Below, one piece after another: positions 7,195-15,195 of a stretch of 35,783 nucleotides of DNA. Within the stretch, counting starts at the first letter, position 1. Every line of letters starts with the position of its first letter. Position numbers and translations under genes: made by a program. Below the pieces are notes generated by a model, which saw only the letters and a program-made list of their open reading frames with translations, had not been told where the DNA came from and ran no database searches. This stretch comes from an uncultured Eubacteriales bacterium (GTDB taxonomy: Bacteria > Bacillota > Clostridia > Oscillospirales > CAG-272): positions 1 through 35,783 of the forward strand of contig URHR01000013.1 in NCBI GenBank assembly GCA_900547725.1, read 5' to 3'.

Positions 7195-8505
7195 ATGAAA
7201 AGCGATGAATCCCTGTTCTGGATCTGGCTTGCCGAAGCGTTCGGCGCGGGGAACGGGGAGTTCCGAACCCTGCTGGGAATGTACGATACGCCGTACAACA
7301 TCTTTTCCGCTCCGGCGGAGGAACTCGACCGCCTGACCTGCGTTCCCGAGCGGATCAAAGTTGCGCTGTCGAACAAAGACCTGCGGGAAGCCACGCGGAT
7401 TGCAGAGACCTGCGAGCAGATGAATATCGGGATTCTGACTTTTTCTTCGCCGCTTTACCCACAGCTTTTGCGCGAGATCAAGAACCCGCCGCTTCTGCTC
7501 TATTGCGCCGGGACGATTCCGAAACTTGACCGCATCCCCGGGATTGCGATGGTCGGCACGCGCAGAATGAGTGCATACGGAATGCGCACCGCGTATAAAA
7601 TAGCCTATGAGCTGTCGGCGGTCGGCATGACGGTTATCAGCGGAATGGCGGCGGGAATCGACGGCGTTTGCGCGGCGGCAACGCTCGAAGCGGGCGGATT
7701 TCCGATTGCGGTGCTCGGATGCGGCTTGGACAGAGCTTATCCGACCCAGCACGCGCCGTTGATGACGGCAATCGGGCGGCATGGACTGCTTCTCTCGGAA
7801 TATCCGCCCGGATCGCGCCCGATTTCCTACCACTTCCCGGTTCGCAACCGCCTCATCAGCGCGCTGTCGCAGGGCGTTGTGGTTGTGGAGGCGGGACTCG
7901 GAAGCGGGTCGCTGATTACCGCGAAGGAAGCGGTTCTGCAGGGAAAAGAGGTCTTTGCGATTCCGTCGGGCGCTGAGGGAATCGGGGAAGCGGGCGCGGA
8001 GAGCCTGTTGCGGGACGGTGCGCATTTTGCCTCTTGCACCGAGGATATTCTGAACCGTTACCTCTACTCGTTCGCGGATCGTCTGCGCCCGGATTTGCTC
8101 CGCCGTGCGGAAGCGCATTCGGCGGTCGATACCGCCGCGCTTGAGCGGTACGGCGTGCTCGACGGTCGGACGGTGATTCTGAAGCGGCAGGACGGTGTGT
8201 CGGACACCGCACCCATCGGCGCGCGTGTAAAGGTAATTCCCGAAAAGCCGAAGCCGCGCGAGGCGGCGAAAACCGCCCCGGAGGCGGCAAACCGGAAGCC
8301 GATTCCGCAGACAGATCTGCCGGAGGGGCTTTCCGCCGTCGGAAAAATCCTGATGGCAAAACTCACGGAGGCGGGGAAAGCGGTCTCGCTGGACGAACTG
8401 GTGGACGCGGAAGTCTCCTACGGGCAGGCGCTCTCGGAGCTGACCCTGCTCGAACTGCGCGGATGCGTTGCAAAGCAACCCGGCGGGTTGTACCGAAAAA
8501 TCTGA
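7195..8505 (+). CDS. dprA: DNA-processing protein DprA/Smf
   Basis: DprA binds incoming single-stranded DNA during natural transformation and loads RecA on it; many non-competent bacteria also keep it. The 436 residues have a SAM-like helical N-domain (about 1-75), the Rossmann-type core with VGTRRMSAYGMRTAYKIAYELSAVGMTVISGMAAGIDGVCAAATLEAGGFPIAVLGCGLDRAYP and FPVRNRLISALSQGVVVVEAGLGSGSLITAKEAVLQGKEVFAIP, a low-complexity linker rich in Pro, Lys and Ala (about 330-375), and a C-terminal winged helix (about 376-436). The start at 7195 lies 4 bases after the methyltransferase stop. It pairs with topA as in Bacillus. No other competence gene is in the window. Confidence 0.97.
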   Translation: MKSDESLFWIWLAEAFGAGNGEFRTLLGMYDTPYNIFSAPAEELDRLTCVPERIKVALSNKDLREATRIAETCEQMNIGILTFSSPLYPQLLREIKNPPLLLYCAGTIPKLDRIPGIAMVGTRRMSAYGMRTAYKIAYELSAVGMTVISGMAAGIDGVCAAATLEAGGFPIAVLGCGLDRAYPTQHAPLMTAIGRHGLLLSEYPPGSRPISYHFPVRNRLISALSQGVVVVEAGLGSGSLITAKEAVLQGKEVFAIPSGAEGIGEAGAESLLRDGAHFASCTEDILNRYLYSFADRLRPDLLRRAEAHSAVDTAALERYGVLDGRTVILKRQDGVSDTAPIGARVKVIPEKPKPREAAKTAPEAANRKPIPQTDLPEGLSAVGKILMAKLTEAGKAVSLDELVDAEVSYGQALSELTLLELRGCVAKQPGGLYRKI

Positions 8506-8521
8506 AAAGGAAACAAAGAAC

Positions 8522-10822
8522 ATGGCAAGTAATCTGGTAATCGTGGAGTCCCCGTCGAAGGCAACGACCATCAAGGGGTATCTCGGCAGTAACTATAAAG
8601 TCATCGCGTCGATCGGTCATGTCAGAGACTTACCGAAAAGCTCGCTCGGCGTGGATATCGAAAACGGCTTTGAAGCGCATTATATCAGCATCCGCGGCAA
8701 AGGCGACCTCATCAAGGAAATCCGCAAGGAAGCGAAAGCGGCAAACAAAGTCTTTCTCGCAACCGACCCTGACCGCGAAGGAGAAGCCATCTCGTGGCAT
8801 CTGGCGGCAACGCTCGGCATTCCCGTGGAGCAGACCCAACGCATCTGCTTCAACGAGGTGACCAAAACGGCGGTCAAAGCGGCAATCAAAGCGCCGCGAA
8901 CCATCGATATGAATCTGGTCAACTCGCAGCAGACCCGTCGGATTCTCGACCGCATCGTCGGTTACAAACTCAGCCCGCTGCTCTGGAAGAATGTCAAGAG
9001 CGGTCTGAGCGCGGGACGGGTGCAGTCGGTTGCAACCCGCATCATCGTGGAGCGCGAGGAAGAGATCCGTGCGTTCATTCCGGTCGAATACTGGACGATC
9101 GATGCGGTTCTGCACACGGCGGGAAAGGCGATCCCCGTTCATTTCTGGGGGGACGCTTCCGGGAAGGTCCGGCTGAATTCCGAGGCGGAAGCCATGGCCG
9201 TGGTGAATGCGGTCAACGGAAAACAGTATACCGTTTCGTCTGTCAAGCGCGCGTCGCGGCATAAAGCGCCCGCGCCGCCGTTCACAACCTCGACCATGCA
9301 GCAGGAGGCTTCCAAAAAACTGGGCTTCCAGTCGCAGAAGATCATGAAAGTGGCGCAGGAACTGTACGAAGGTGTGAACCTCGGAACGGAATTCGGCGGC
9401 ACGCAGGGTCTGATTACCTATATGCGTACCGACTCGCTCCGTGTTTCGGCAGACGCGCAGGAGGCGGCAAAGACCTTTATCACGGGCAAATACGGCGAGA
9501 AATACTATCCCGAGACCCCGAGAATTTACAAGACCAAGGCGGGCGCGCAGGACGCGCACGAAGCCATCCGCCCCGCAAGAGTGGATCTTGAACCCACCAA
9601 GATCCGCAAGCTGCTCTCGAACGATCAGTACAAACTTTACAAGCTGATCTGGGAGCGCTTCATTGCAAGCCAGATGGAGTCGGCAGTACTGGATACGGTG
9701 TCGGTGGACTTCACCTGCGCGGGATATATCTTCCGCACAAGCGGCTATTCGGTCGCGTTCCCCGGCTATATGGCGGTTTACGAAGAAGCCGAAGAGGATT
9801 CCGCGCGCGCGGCGGACGATGTGGCGGAGGTTAAGAACATCCGCCTGCCCGATCTTTCGGAGGGAGAGTTGATGGACGCGGACGACGCAGTTCCCGCCAA
9901 GCACTTTACCGAGCCGCCCGTGCGTTACAACGACGCGTCGCTCATCAAAATGCTGGAGGAGCAGGGACTCGGCAGACCGAGTACCTACGCCACCATTATT
10001 ACCACAATTCTGTCCCGCAACTATGTCAAGCGGGAGGGCAAGGCGTTTGTTCCGACTCCGCTCGGCGAGGTGACGAACAAGCTGATGAAGGAGTATTTCG
10101 CGGATATCGTGGACTACGGCTTTACGGCGGAGATGGAAAACGAACTGGACGAGATCGAAGAAGGCAAGGCGACGATGCAGGCGGTTCTGACCGATTTCTG
10201 GGCGGATTTCTCCAAGGAATTGGAGCACGCCGAGGAAACCATCGGGCAGAACAGCATTGAAGTCCCGCCGGAGGAGACCGACATCATTTGCGAAAAATGC
10301 GGGAGCAGGATGGTCATCCGCAACGGGCGCTTCGGCAAATTTGCCGCCTGCCCGAACTATCCCGCCTGCCGCAACACCAAGCCGCTGACGGCAAACGGAG
10401 AGGAAAAGACTGCGGAAGAGGACAAAAAGGAAGCGGTTGAGACCGACATGAAGTGCGAGAAGTGCGGCGCGCCGATGATCCTGCGTTCGGGCAGATACGG
10501 CAGTTTCTGGGCGTGCAGTCGGTATCCGGAATGCAAATTCACCAAGCCGCGGGTTCGCGATACAGGCGTTGCCTGCCCTTTGTGCGGCGCGAAGATTGTG
10601 ACAAAATTCGGCAAGAACCATACGGTGTTCTACAGCTGCGAACGTTACCCCGAATGCGATTTCTCGTCGTGGGATATGCCCGTGAACGAGAAATGTCCGC
10701 AGTGCGGCGGACTGCTCTTCCGCAAGAAGGGCAAGAACCTGTTGGTCTGCCACAACAGGGATTGCGGTTACAGCCGTGAAATTCCGGAAGGCGAAGCTTC
10801 GGAGGAAAAAGAGGAATCATGA
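8522..10822 (+). CDS. topA: DNA topoisomerase I (type IA)
   Basis: Relaxes negative supercoils by cutting one strand through a tyrosine-DNA link. The 766 residues contain the N-terminal Toprim domain (LVIVESPSKATTIKGYLG; metal site ATDPDREGEAISWHL), the QTRRILDRIVGYKLSPLLW segment, the catalytic tyrosine in GLITYMRTDSLRVS (about residue 300), and GLGRPSTYATIITTI. The tail (about 588-760) carries four C-x2-C...C zinc-ribbon repeats (CEKCGSRM, CEKCGAPM, CPLCGAKI, CPQCGGLL). The frame is open from 8468 but the family start is MASNLVIVES at 8522, which follows an AAAAGGAAA site 16 bases after dprA. Its stop overlaps the trmFO start as ATGA. Confidence 0.98.
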   Translation: MASNLVIVESPSKATTIKGYLGSNYKVIASIGHVRDLPKSSLGVDIENGFEAHYISIRGKGDLIKEIRKEAKAANKVFLATDPDREGEAISWHLAATLGIPVEQTQRICFNEVTKTAVKAAIKAPRTIDMNLVNSQQTRRILDRIVGYKLSPLLWKNVKSGLSAGRVQSVATRIIVEREEEIRAFIPVEYWTIDAVLHTAGKAIPVHFWGDASGKVRLNSEAEAMAVVNAVNGKQYTVSSVKRASRHKAPAPPFTTSTMQQEASKKLGFQSQKIMKVAQELYEGVNLGTEFGGTQGLITYMRTDSLRVSADAQEAAKTFITGKYGEKYYPETPRIYKTKAGAQDAHEAIRPARVDLEPTKIRKLLSNDQYKLYKLIWERFIASQMESAVLDTVSVDFTCAGYIFRTSGYSVAFPGYMAVYEEAEEDSARAADDVAEVKNIRLPDLSEGELMDADDAVPAKHFTEPPVRYNDASLIKMLEEQGLGRPSTYATIITTILSRNYVKREGKAFVPTPLGEVTNKLMKEYFADIVDYGFTAEMENELDEIEEGKATMQAVLTDFWADFSKELEHAEETIGQNSIEVPPEETDIICEKCGSRMVIRNGRFGKFAACPNYPACRNTKPLTANGEEKTAEEDKKEAVETDMKCEKCGAPMILRSGRYGSFWACSRYPECKFTKPRVRDTGVACPLCGAKIVTKFGKNHTVFYSCERYPECDFSSWDMPVNEKCPQCGGLLFRKKGKNLLVCHNRDCGYSREIPEGEASEEKEES

Positions 10823-12144
10823 CGCGCGATGTGACAATCCTCGGCGCGGGGCTTGCGGGCTGTGAAGCGGCATGGCAGGCGGTGCGCGCGGGGGCGGAGA
10901 GAGTTCGTCTGGTTGAAATGAAGCCGCAGAAAATGACTCCCGCGCATCACACGGCGGAGTTTGCGGAGCTTGTCTGCTCCAATTCGCTCCGCTCGGACAG
11001 TCTCTCCAATGCGGTGGGCCTGCTCAAAGAGGAACTGCGGCGATGCGGGTCGCTCATCATGGAGGCGGCGGACGCAACGCGCGTTCCGGCGGGATCGGCG
11101 CTCGCGGTTGACAGAGAGCGTTTTTCGCGCTATATCACCGAAAAAATCCGTTCCTGCCCGCAGATCACCGTGGAGGAACGCGAGGCGACCGGGATCGCGC
11201 CGGACGGCGTGACCGTGATCGCAACGGGACCGCTGACCTCCGACGCGATGGCGGACTATATCGCGCACGATCTCGGATGCGGCAGTCTGCATTTCTTTGA
11301 CGCGGCGGCGCCGATCGTGGATTTCGCGTCGGTGGATACCGGGGTCGCGTTCTTCGCGTCCCGCTACGGCAAAGGGGACGCGGACTACCTCAACTGCCCG
11401 ATGTCGCGCGAGCAGTACGACGCGTTCTGGCAGGCGCTGACCTCTGCGGAGGAAGCGGCGCTGAAGGAGTTCGACCGTGAATCGCAAAAGGAAATCACGG
11501 TTTTCGAAGGCTGTATGCCGGTTGAAGTCATGGCAAGACGGGGGTACGACACCCTGCGGTTCGGACCGATGAAGCCCGTTGGACTTCCCGACCCGAGAAC
11601 CGGCAAGGAAGCGTATGCGGTGGTGCAGCTCCGTAAGGAGAACGAAGCGGGAACGATGTTCAATCTGGTCGGCTTCCAGACCCACCTGACCTTTCCCGAA
11701 CAGCGGCGGGTGTTCCGCATGATTCCGGGACTGGAAAACGCGGAATTTTTGCGCTACGGCGTGATGCACCGCAACACCTATCTCAATTCCCCCGGACTTC
11801 TGACCCCGACCTACGCGATGGAAAACCGTCCCGACGTCTTTTTTGCGGGACAGATGACAGGCGTGGAGGGCTATGTGGAGTCGGCGGGAAGCGGATTGGT
11901 CGCGGGGATCAATGCGGCGCGCCGCGCACAGGGGGAGACGGCTTTGGTGTTCCCCGAGGAAACGATGCTTGGCGCGATGGCAGCATATGTCAGCCGCGGC
12001 GGAATCGGAAAATTTGTTCCGATGAATGCCAACTTCGGAATTGTCAGACCGCTTGACGCACGGGTCAGGGGCGGCAAGTCGGCAAGAAACGAGAAATTAG
12101 CGGAGCGGGCGCTGACGGCACTCGCACAAACGCACTGTATATAA
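10819..12144 (+). CDS. trmFO: Methylenetetrahydrofolate-tRNA-(uracil-5-)-methyltransferase TrmFO
   Basis: Folate- and FAD-dependent enzyme making ribothymidine at position 54 of tRNA, the Gram-positive alternative to TrmA. The 441 residues begin with the FAD-binding ILGAGLAGCEAAWQAVRAGAERVRLVEMKP, followed by the family-specific MTPAHHTAEFAELVCSNSLRSDSLSNAVGLLKEELRRCGSLI. FFAGQMTGVEGYVESAGSGLVAGINAARRA lies near residue 340. It starts inside the topA stop codon (ATGA overlap), so the two are translationally coupled. Length and start agree with the family. Confidence 0.98.
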   Translation: MTRDVTILGAGLAGCEAAWQAVRAGAERVRLVEMKPQKMTPAHHTAEFAELVCSNSLRSDSLSNAVGLLKEELRRCGSLIMEAADATRVPAGSALAVDRERFSRYITEKIRSCPQITVEEREATGIAPDGVTVIATGPLTSDAMADYIAHDLGCGSLHFFDAAAPIVDFASVDTGVAFFASRYGKGDADYLNCPMSREQYDAFWQALTSAEEAALKEFDRESQKEITVFEGCMPVEVMARRGYDTLRFGPMKPVGLPDPRTGKEAYAVVQLRKENEAGTMFNLVGFQTHLTFPEQRRVFRMIPGLENAEFLRYGVMHRNTYLNSPGLLTPTYAMENRPDVFFAGQMTGVEGYVESAGSGLVAGINAARRAQGETALVFPEETMLGAMAAYVSRGGIGKFVPMNANFGIVRPLDARVRGGKSARNEKLAERALTALAQTHCI

Positions 12145-12156
12145 AGGACCGAGCCT

Positions 12157-13191
12157 ATGAGAATAATTGTTGATGTAATGGGTGGAGATAACTGCCCGGA
12201 AGCCGCTGTCAAAGGCGTTTGCATGGCGGCGGAGCAGTGGCCTGCGACCTATATCATGGTCGGTGACCGCCGTCGGATCGAACAGATCGCGGCGGAAGCG
12301 GGACTGGATATCCGCCGCTTTGACATCGTGCACACAGAATCGTACATGACGATGGAGGACGACCCGTTGTCGGTGGTTCGCGCCAAGGGGGACAGCTCGA
12401 TGGCGGTCGGACTGCGGATGCTTGCCGAGGGAAAGGGCGACGCGTTCGTTTCCTCCGGCAACACGGGTGCGCTCTTTACGGGGGCGACGTTGATTGTCCG
12501 CAAGGTCAAAGGCATTCTGCGGGCGGGAATCGGAACGGTTCTGCCGTTCCAGAATCCCGTATTGCTCCTCGATACGGGAGCGAACGTGACGGTCACGCCG
12601 GAAAATCTGGAGCAGTTCGGCGCGATGGGGTCGGCGTATATGCGGAAGATGTACGGCATTGCGCGCCCGCGCGTGGGACTTCTCAACAACGGAACGGAAG
12701 CGTGCAAGGGAACGGAGCTGCAACAGGCGGCATACCGTCTGCTTTCCGCAAACGAAGAAATCAACTTTGTCGGAAACGTGGAAGGCGGAACTGCGCCGTT
12801 TGACGTCTGCGACGTTCTGGTGGCAGACGGCTTTACGGGGAACATCTACCTCAAGTGTGTGGAAGGCATCGGGAAATTCCTGCTCAAGCGGGTGAAGGGG
12901 GTATTTCTGAGTTCCACGCCCGCAAAACTGGCGGCGTTGGCGCTGAAAAAGCCTTTGTACGAGATGAAAAAGGAATACGACCCATCCGAGCGCGGCGGCG
13001 CGCCGATTCTCGGCATCTCCAAGCCGGTTATCAAAGCGCACGGATCGTCCGATGACCGTGCGATCATGAACGCGATCCGTCAGGCGATGGATTACAAGCA
13101 CTCCGAGGCGATCTACGACCTCGCCGACAGCGCCCGCGCTTTCGCCGAGCGGAAACGCGCCGAACGGGAAAAGGAAAAAAGCGAGAACTAA
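12157..13191 (+). CDS. plsX: Phosphate acyltransferase PlsX
   Basis: PlsX turns acyl-ACP into acyl-phosphate, the donor used by PlsY in the first step of phospholipid synthesis. The 344 residues start MRIIVDVMGGDNCPEAAVKGV and include AKGDSSMAVGLRMLAEGKGDAFVSSGNTGALFTGATLIV and LLNNGTEACKGTELQQAAYRLL, both diagnostic; a further conserved part is VADGFTGNIYLKCVEG. It begins 12 bases after trmFO. In many Firmicutes plsX is followed by acpP and rnc. Here no acpP lies between plsX and rnc; instead a 233-bp inverted repeat begins on the plsX stop codon itself. Confidence 0.97.
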   Translation: MRIIVDVMGGDNCPEAAVKGVCMAAEQWPATYIMVGDRRRIEQIAAEAGLDIRRFDIVHTESYMTMEDDPLSVVRAKGDSSMAVGLRMLAEGKGDAFVSSGNTGALFTGATLIVRKVKGILRAGIGTVLPFQNPVLLLDTGANVTVTPENLEQFGAMGSAYMRKMYGIARPRVGLLNNGTEACKGTELQQAAYRLLSANEEINFVGNVEGGTAPFDVCDVLVADGFTGNIYLKCVEGIGKFLLKRVKGVFLSSTPAKLAALALKKPLYEMKKEYDPSERGGAPILGISKPVIKAHGSSDDRAIMNAIRQAMDYKHSEAIYDLADSARAFAERKRAEREKEKSEN

Positions 13192-13421
13192 GACCTTGGG
13201 CGTTGCCCAAACCCACTCAGGAAACTTTTTTGAAAAAAAATATCCTAAGGACTTTCAAAAACTTCAACGCATAAGGGAATGTGCGAACAAATTGCGCTGA
13301 AGCTTTGAAGATTTGAAGAAATGATTGTTCGCACGTTCCCTTATGCGTTGAAGTTCTTGGAGTTCTCAGATCCTTCTTCCAAGAAGGTTCTGAGTGGGTT
13401 CGGGCAACGCCCGAGGTCTTA
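13189..13421. repeat. MITE-like 233-bp imperfect inverted repeat between plsX and rnc
   Basis: Two arms of about 100 bases (left 13189-13290, right 13325-13421) are reverse complements with scattered mismatches and small gaps, around a 34-base loop. Matching blocks include TAAGACC/GGTCTTA at the tips, GGGCGTTGCCC with CCCACTCAG next to them, and an inner block from ACTTCAACGCATAAGGGAA to GTGCGAACAA. The outermost TAA is the plsX stop codon. There is no reading frame for a transposase. This fits a miniature inverted-repeat transposable element or a similar dispersed repeat. As RNA it would make a very long hairpin that could end or process the plsX transcript. Whether other copies exist cannot be seen here. 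Confidence 0.75.
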
Positions 13422-13445
13422 AGTTCAGCACCTTAGAAAGGAGGA

Positions 13446-14156
13446 GTGTTTACGGAAACCTTGCAGTTACAGGAGAAAATCGGATATCGGTTTCACGACC
13501 CGGATTTGCTGTTGCGGGCGGTGACACATTCCTCCTATGCAAACGAGACGGGCGCGAAGAACCACCATCTGCTTTGCAACGAGAGGTTGGAGTTTCTCGG
13601 CGACGCGGTGCTGTCGGTTTTGACGGGGGAATACCTCTATCACCGCTTTCCGAACGGAACGGAGGGCGACCTGACGAGAATCCGCGCGGCGGCGGTCTGC
13701 GAGGGGGCGCTTGTCTCCTATGCGGAAAAGATCGGTCTGCGGGAGTATCTCCGATTGGGGCGCGGCGTGCTCAACAGCGGCGGCGCGAACAATCCGGCTC
13801 TGCTTGCCGACGCGTTTGAAGCCCTGTTGGCGGCGATCTATCTTGACGCGGGCGAGAACGGACTGACCCGTGTGCGGGAATTCCTGCTCCCGTTCATTCA
13901 GTGGACGGTGGACACGCTCCCTCCGGGAGGCGGAACCGATCCGAAAACCGCGCTCCTGCGTTTTTTGCAGATGGACGGACCGCAACGGCTCGAATATCGC
14001 GTGGTCAGCGAAACGGGTCCCGACCACGACAAACATTTTGAAGTGGAACTGTATCTCGACTCCAATCGCATCGGGCGGGGGAGCGGATCTTCCAAGCGGT
14101 CGGCGGAACAGCACGCCGCCGCAGACGCCCTGAAGCTGTTCGGCGTGGAATGCTGA
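13446..14156 (+). CDS. rnc: Ribonuclease III
   Basis: Cuts double-stranded RNA in rRNA precursors and regulatory duplexes. The 236 residues have the RNase III signature NERLEFLGDAVLSVLTGEYLY (near 48-68), the second acidic cluster LLADAFEALLAAIYLDAG (near 118-135) and a C-terminal double-stranded-RNA-binding domain ending GSSKRSAEQHAAADALKLFGVE. The start is uncertain: GTG at 13446 sits almost on top of the AAAGGAGG site (13437-13444), while in-frame ACG (13452) or TTG (13461) give wider spacing. The gene begins only 24 bases after the inverted repeat, and its end overlaps the next gene by 7 bases. It leads the rnc-radical SAM-smc-ftsY group. Confidence 0.96.
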   Translation: MFTETLQLQEKIGYRFHDPDLLLRAVTHSSYANETGAKNHHLLCNERLEFLGDAVLSVLTGEYLYHRFPNGTEGDLTRIRAAAVCEGALVSYAEKIGLREYLRLGRGVLNSGGANNPALLADAFEALLAAIYLDAGENGLTRVREFLLPFIQWTVDTLPPGGGTDPKTALLRFLQMDGPQRLEYRVVSETGPDHDKHFEVELYLDSNRIGRGSGSSKRSAEQHAAADALKLFGVEC

Positions 14157-15175
14157 TCGCGAAAGCAAGAGGACACCGAAGCATTCCCGTGTTCATCCCG
14201 CACCTCGGATGTCCGCACGCCTGCGTGTTCTGCAATCAGAGAACCATTTCGGGATGCGCGGAATTTGACGAGGCGGCAGTTCCGGTTCTCATCGAACGGG
14301 CGCTTGCCACGATTCCGCGGGACTGCGACTGCCAGATTGCTTTTTTCGGCGGCTCTTTTACAGGCATCGACCGCGGGCTGATGCTCCGCCTGTTGGAAAC
14401 GGCGGCGGGATTTGTGCGGAGCGGGCAGGTATCCTCCGTCCGTCTTTCCACCAGACCCGATTTCATCGACCGCGAGGTGTTGGAGATCCTGTCCCGCTAC
14501 CCTGTGCGGACGGTGGAACTGGGAATTCAGAGTACTTCCGACGCGGTTCTCACGGCTTCGGGACGGGGTCATACCGCCGCCGATTCCGAACGCGCCTGTC
14601 GGATGGTGCGCGAGTCGGGCTTTGAATTGGTGGGACAGATGATGATCGGTCTGCCGCTGTCGGATGCGGAACGTGAAAAGCAAACCGCGCGCGATCTTGT
14701 TGCGTTCGGCGCAGAGGCGGCGAGAATTTATCCGACGGTGGTTTTTGCGGGAACGCAATTGGAAGCCATGACCGCACGGGGAACGTATCGTCCGCTGTCG
14801 CTTGACGAAGCCGTGACGCGTTCCGCCGACGCTTATGAAATTCTGAATGCGGGAGGCGTGCGCTGCCTGCGCATCGGGCTGTGCGCCTCGGAAGAGCTGA
14901 CCGACCCGCACCTCGCCGTGGCAGGACCGAATCATCCGGCGCTCGGCGAATTGGTGCTCGGCGAGGTTCGCTACCGCGAACTGGCGCGCGCCGTGGCGGC
15001 GGCCGGATTGGTCGGGCGACGCGTTGCGCTGACTGTGCCTGCGGGACGGATCTCGCAAACGGTCGGGCAAGGGAGACGAAACCTTGCGCGGTTGGAAAAG
15101 GAGTACGGAACTGTGATCGGTTCGGTTGGGGAGGACGCGCGTCTGTCGGATTCCCGCCTTGAACCGATGGAATAA
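14150..15175 (+). CDS. Elp3-like radical SAM protein without acetyltransferase domain
   Basis: A 341-residue radical SAM protein. The iron-sulfur cluster motif is C21-x3-C25-x2-C28 within HLGCPHACVFCNQR, followed by IAFFGGSFTGI, RLSTRPDFID and VELGIQSTSDAVL, the pattern of the Elp3 family N-terminal half. Elp3 proper has a C-terminal GNAT acetyltransferase domain; here the protein ends soon after a short C-terminal segment, so it cannot be assumed to modify tRNA wobble uridine like Elp3. Genes of this short type often lie between rnc and smc in Clostridia, and their function is not settled as far as I know. It overlaps rnc by 7 bases (ATGCTGA), so coupling is likely. Confidence 0.88.
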   Translation: MLIAKARGHRSIPVFIPHLGCPHACVFCNQRTISGCAEFDEAAVPVLIERALATIPRDCDCQIAFFGGSFTGIDRGLMLRLLETAAGFVRSGQVSSVRLSTRPDFIDREVLEILSRYPVRTVELGIQSTSDAVLTASGRGHTAADSERACRMVRESGFELVGQMMIGLPLSDAEREKQTARDLVAFGAEAARIYPTVVFAGTQLEAMTARGTYRPLSLDEAVTRSADAYEILNAGGVRCLRIGLCASEELTDPHLAVAGPNHPALGELVLGEVRYRELARAVAAAGLVGRRVALTVPAGRISQTVGQGRRNLARLEKEYGTVIGSVGEDARLSDSRLEPME

Positions 15176-15195
15176 AAAGAAGGAGAACATCTGCT

